A stretch of 64,000 nt of DNA from Alphaproteobacteria bacterium UBA998 (lineage in GTDB: Bacteria; Pseudomonadota; Alphaproteobacteria; Rickettsiales; UBA998), in assembly GCA_002291925.1 (NCBI GenBank), contig DBAY01000007.1:1-64000 (forward strand). Direction: 5' to 3'. The position numbers and the translations under genes are program-made. Below are positions 62,242 through 64,000 of the stretch, one piece after another (the stretch's first letter is position 1; every line of letters starts with the position of its first letter). The notes under the pieces were generated by a model. The model was not told the DNA's origin and did no database searches. It saw nothing but the letters and a program-made list of their open reading frames with translations.

Positions 62242-64000
62242 ATGCCCGAATTGCGTATCGTCAAGGATGAGCCCTCACCGCTCGCGCTGCTGCGCGACGT
62301 GCGGGACGTCATGACCGGCACCGGCACGCCGCAGGCGCGGCTGGACCGGCTGGTGCTGCTGATCGGCGACCGGCTGCGCTCGGAGGTGTGCTCCATCTAT
62401 CTGATGCAGCCGGGGCAGGTGCTGGAGCTCTACGCGACGGCGGGTCTGAACAAATCGGCCATCCATGCCACGCGGCTGAATGTGGGGCAGGGTCTGGTGG
62501 GCGAGATCGCCGCCGAGGCCTCGCCGCTCAACCTCGCCGACGCGCAGAGCCATCCGAAATTCGTCTATCGCCCGGAAACGGGGGAGGAGCGTTTCCAGTC
62601 CTTCGTCGGCGTACCGATTCTCACCAACCACCAGGTGCTGGGCGTCCTCGTCGTGCAGAGCGGGCAGGCCCGCGTATATTCGGAAGACCAGCTGGAAGTG
62701 CTGCAGACGGTGGCGATGGTCATTGCCGAGCTGGTGGTGGGGCAGGCGCTGGTCGACCAGGTGGCGCTCACCCGCGAGAAGCGAGCTTCCACCCTCTCGC
62801 AGACCTTTGGCGGGCAGTCGCTCTCCGCCGGGCTCGCCAAGGCTCCGGCGGTGCTGCACCGGCCGCAGATTCGCATCAAGGAGCTGGTGACCGACGACCC
62901 GGTGCGCGAGGAAGCCCGGCTGGTCGCCGCCATCGAGGCACTGCAGGAAGGCGTGCGCCAGCTCATCCAGTGCTCCGATCCGCTCTCCTCGGCCCATGCC
63001 GAGATTCTGGAAACCTACGAGATGCTGGCGCAGGACAAGGGCTGGAAGAACAGCATGATTCAGGCCATCCATACCGGCCTTACCGCCGAGGCGGCGGCGA
63101 AGAAGGTGATGGAAGACCTGCACGTGCGGCTGGAGCAGGCGCAGAACATTTACGTGCGCGAGCGCATCGAGGATCTGGAAGACCTCACCACCCGGCTGCT
63201 CTACCATCTCACCGGCGTCAGCATCACCTCCGCCCATTCGCGCCTGCCGGAGGCGTTCATCCTCGTGGCGCGCAGCCTTGGCCCGGCGGAGCTGTTGGAA
63301 TATGGACAGGAGCGCATCAAGGGGCTGGTGCTGGATGAGGGTTCGGCCGCCTCGCATATCGCGATCATCGCCAAGATGATGGATATTCCCGTGGTGGCGG
63401 GCATCCGCGACGCCACCGACATCGTGCAGCCGGGCGACACGGTGGTGGTGGATGGCGACCAGGGCGAAGTCTATATCCGCCCCTCCGACGATCTGGACGC
63501 GGAAATCACCGAGCTGCTCCGCCTGCGCGCCCAGCGTGACGAGGCCTACCGTGCCCTGCGCGGCGAACCCACCATCAGCAGGGACGGCCAGCGCGTGAAG
63601 CTCATGCTAAATATCGGCCTGAACCTGAATGCGCGCGATCTGGGGGCGGTGGATATCGACGGCGTTGGCCTGTTCCGCACGGAGCTTCCCTACCTCACCG
63701 CCAGCCATTTCCCGACCGTGGAGAACCAGCAGCTGCTTTACGCCAGCATCCTGCGCCAGTCGCATGGCAAGCCGGTGATCTTCCGCACCTTCGACATTGG
63801 CGGCGACAAGCCGGTGCCTTACATTCACATTCCGCCGGAGGAAAACCCGGCGATGGGCTGGCGTGCCACCCGCATCGGCCTCGACCGCCCGATGCTGCTG
63901 CGCCGCCAGTTCCGCGCGCTGCTGCTGGCGGCGAGCGGCCAGAAGCTGCATGTGATGTTCCCGATGATTGCTACGGCGGAGGAATTCTACGCCGCCCGCG
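62242..64000 (+). CDS. ptsP: PtsP/Enzyme I-Ntr: PEP-protein phosphotransferase with GAF domain (3' end cut by window)
   Basis: First phosphotransferase of the nitrogen-related PTS. 586 codons are present and the stop lies beyond the window. Order: an N-terminal GAF domain (about residues 20-160: TPQARLDRLVLLIGDRLRSE, VGQGLVGEIAAEA, FVGVPILTNHQVLGVLVVQS), a PEP-utiliser N domain (about 190-330) and the phosphohistidine H372 in SAASHIAIIAKMM (usually TSHAAI), then the start of the PEP-binding barrel (VGLFRTELPYL, FRTFDIGGDKPV). The start at 62242 is an ATG ahead of the GAF domain. It is commonly found near lysC in alphaproteobacteria, as here. Confidence 0.95.
   Translation, partial: MPELRIVKDEPSPLALLRDVRDVMTGTGTPQARLDRLVLLIGDRLRSEVCSIYLMQPGQVLELYATAGLNKSAIHATRLNVGQGLVGEIAAEASPLNLADAQSHPKFVYRPETGEERFQSFVGVPILTNHQVLGVLVVQSGQARVYSEDQLEVLQTVAMVIAELVVGQALVDQVALTREKRASTLSQTFGGQSLSAGLAKAPAVLHRPQIRIKELVTDDPVREEARLVAAIEALQEGVRQLIQCSDPLSSAHAEILETYEMLAQDKGWKNSMIQAIHTGLTAEAAAKKVMEDLHVRLEQAQNIYVRERIEDLEDLTTRLLYHLTGVSITSAHSRLPEAFILVARSLGPAELLEYGQERIKGLVLDEGSAASHIAIIAKMMDIPVVAGIRDATDIVQPGDTVVVDGDQGEVYIRPSDDLDAEITELLRLRAQRDEAYRALRGEPTISRDGQRVKLMLNIGLNLNARDLGAVDIDGVGLFRTELPYLTASHFPTVENQQLLYASILRQSHGKPVIFRTFDIGGDKPVPYIHIPPEENPAMGWRATRIGLDRPMLLRRQFRALLLAASGQKLHVMFPMIATAEEFYAAR

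Noticed and set aside
1..64000. CRISPR array
   Set aside because: No regularly spaced direct repeat with unique spacers is seen; the short palindromes are irregularly spaced, in different orders, and have no cas genes beside them.
1..64000. Insertion sequence or transposase
   Set aside because: No transposase or integrase motif (such as DDE-type or tyrosine recombinase) was recognised in any frame.

Overview
This window reads as chromosomal DNA of an aerobic, Gram-negative alphaproteobacterium with high-GC coding DNA. The gene orders point there: lptD-surA-rsmA; secA-parvulin-argJ-GNAT-mutT; comF, nitrilase and ubiG leading to lysC and, further on, ptsP. Two DUF2336 genes and a cytochrome bc1 assembly chaperone next to bamE also fit. 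LptD and BamE imply an LPS outer membrane. The SCO1/PCuAC pair, UbiG and the bc1 chaperone imply a respiratory chain with copper oxidase. I cannot place the organism below class level.

Layout. 0-13 kb is core: LPS/outer-membrane assembly and ribosome maturation (lptD, surA, rsmA), gmk, copper delivery to cytochrome oxidase, a hemerythrin with two small Gly/Ser-rich proteins, a PanE-like reductase, a bc1 chaperone, bamE and a 516-residue protein of unknown function. A tRNA-Arg(TCT) at 13.1 kb marks the start of a surface-glycan island (13.2-26.2 kb). The island holds a sugar O-methyltransferase, a GT61, a GT39-like membrane protein split by a frameshift, an RfbH-like sugar dehydratase, GT2 and GtrA, a ThDP enzyme, an aminotransferase-acetyltransferase fusion, and rfbG and rfbF. 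Next come a GlcG-like protein and two tandem RTX genes, one frameshifted and one decayed (26.5-28.5 kb).

28.7-43 kb is mixed: an MBL hydrolase, an endonuclease III homologue, an MFS transporter, two tandem membrane/coiled-coil paralogues, DUF421, pirin, two DUF2336 genes, rnd, aspS, a LuxR solo, a probable small RNA and a zeta-toxin-like kinase. 43-64 kb is core again (secA to ptsP), interrupted by a putative zinc metallopeptidase and a peptidoglycan-binding-domain protein.

The strongest lead is the glycan island. RfbF and RfbG should make CDP-4-keto-6-deoxyglucose. The RfbH homologue keeps the dehydratase histidine in place of the aminotransferase lysine but has lost the cysteines that hold the Fe-S cluster in RfbH. 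A pyruvate-decarboxylase/acetolactate-synthase-type ThDP enzyme sits in the same cluster, as in yersiniose (two-carbon branched sugar) pathways. A sugar aminotransferase fused to an N-acetyltransferase lies next to it. Together they suggest an unusual CDP-linked deoxy, branched or amino sugar made without the Fe-S/reductase pair. Other leads are an aspS whose inserted GAD domain is much more AT-rich than the rest of the gene, a structured small RNA upstream of the orphan zeta-like kinase, and modular palindromic intergenic repeats at three loci.
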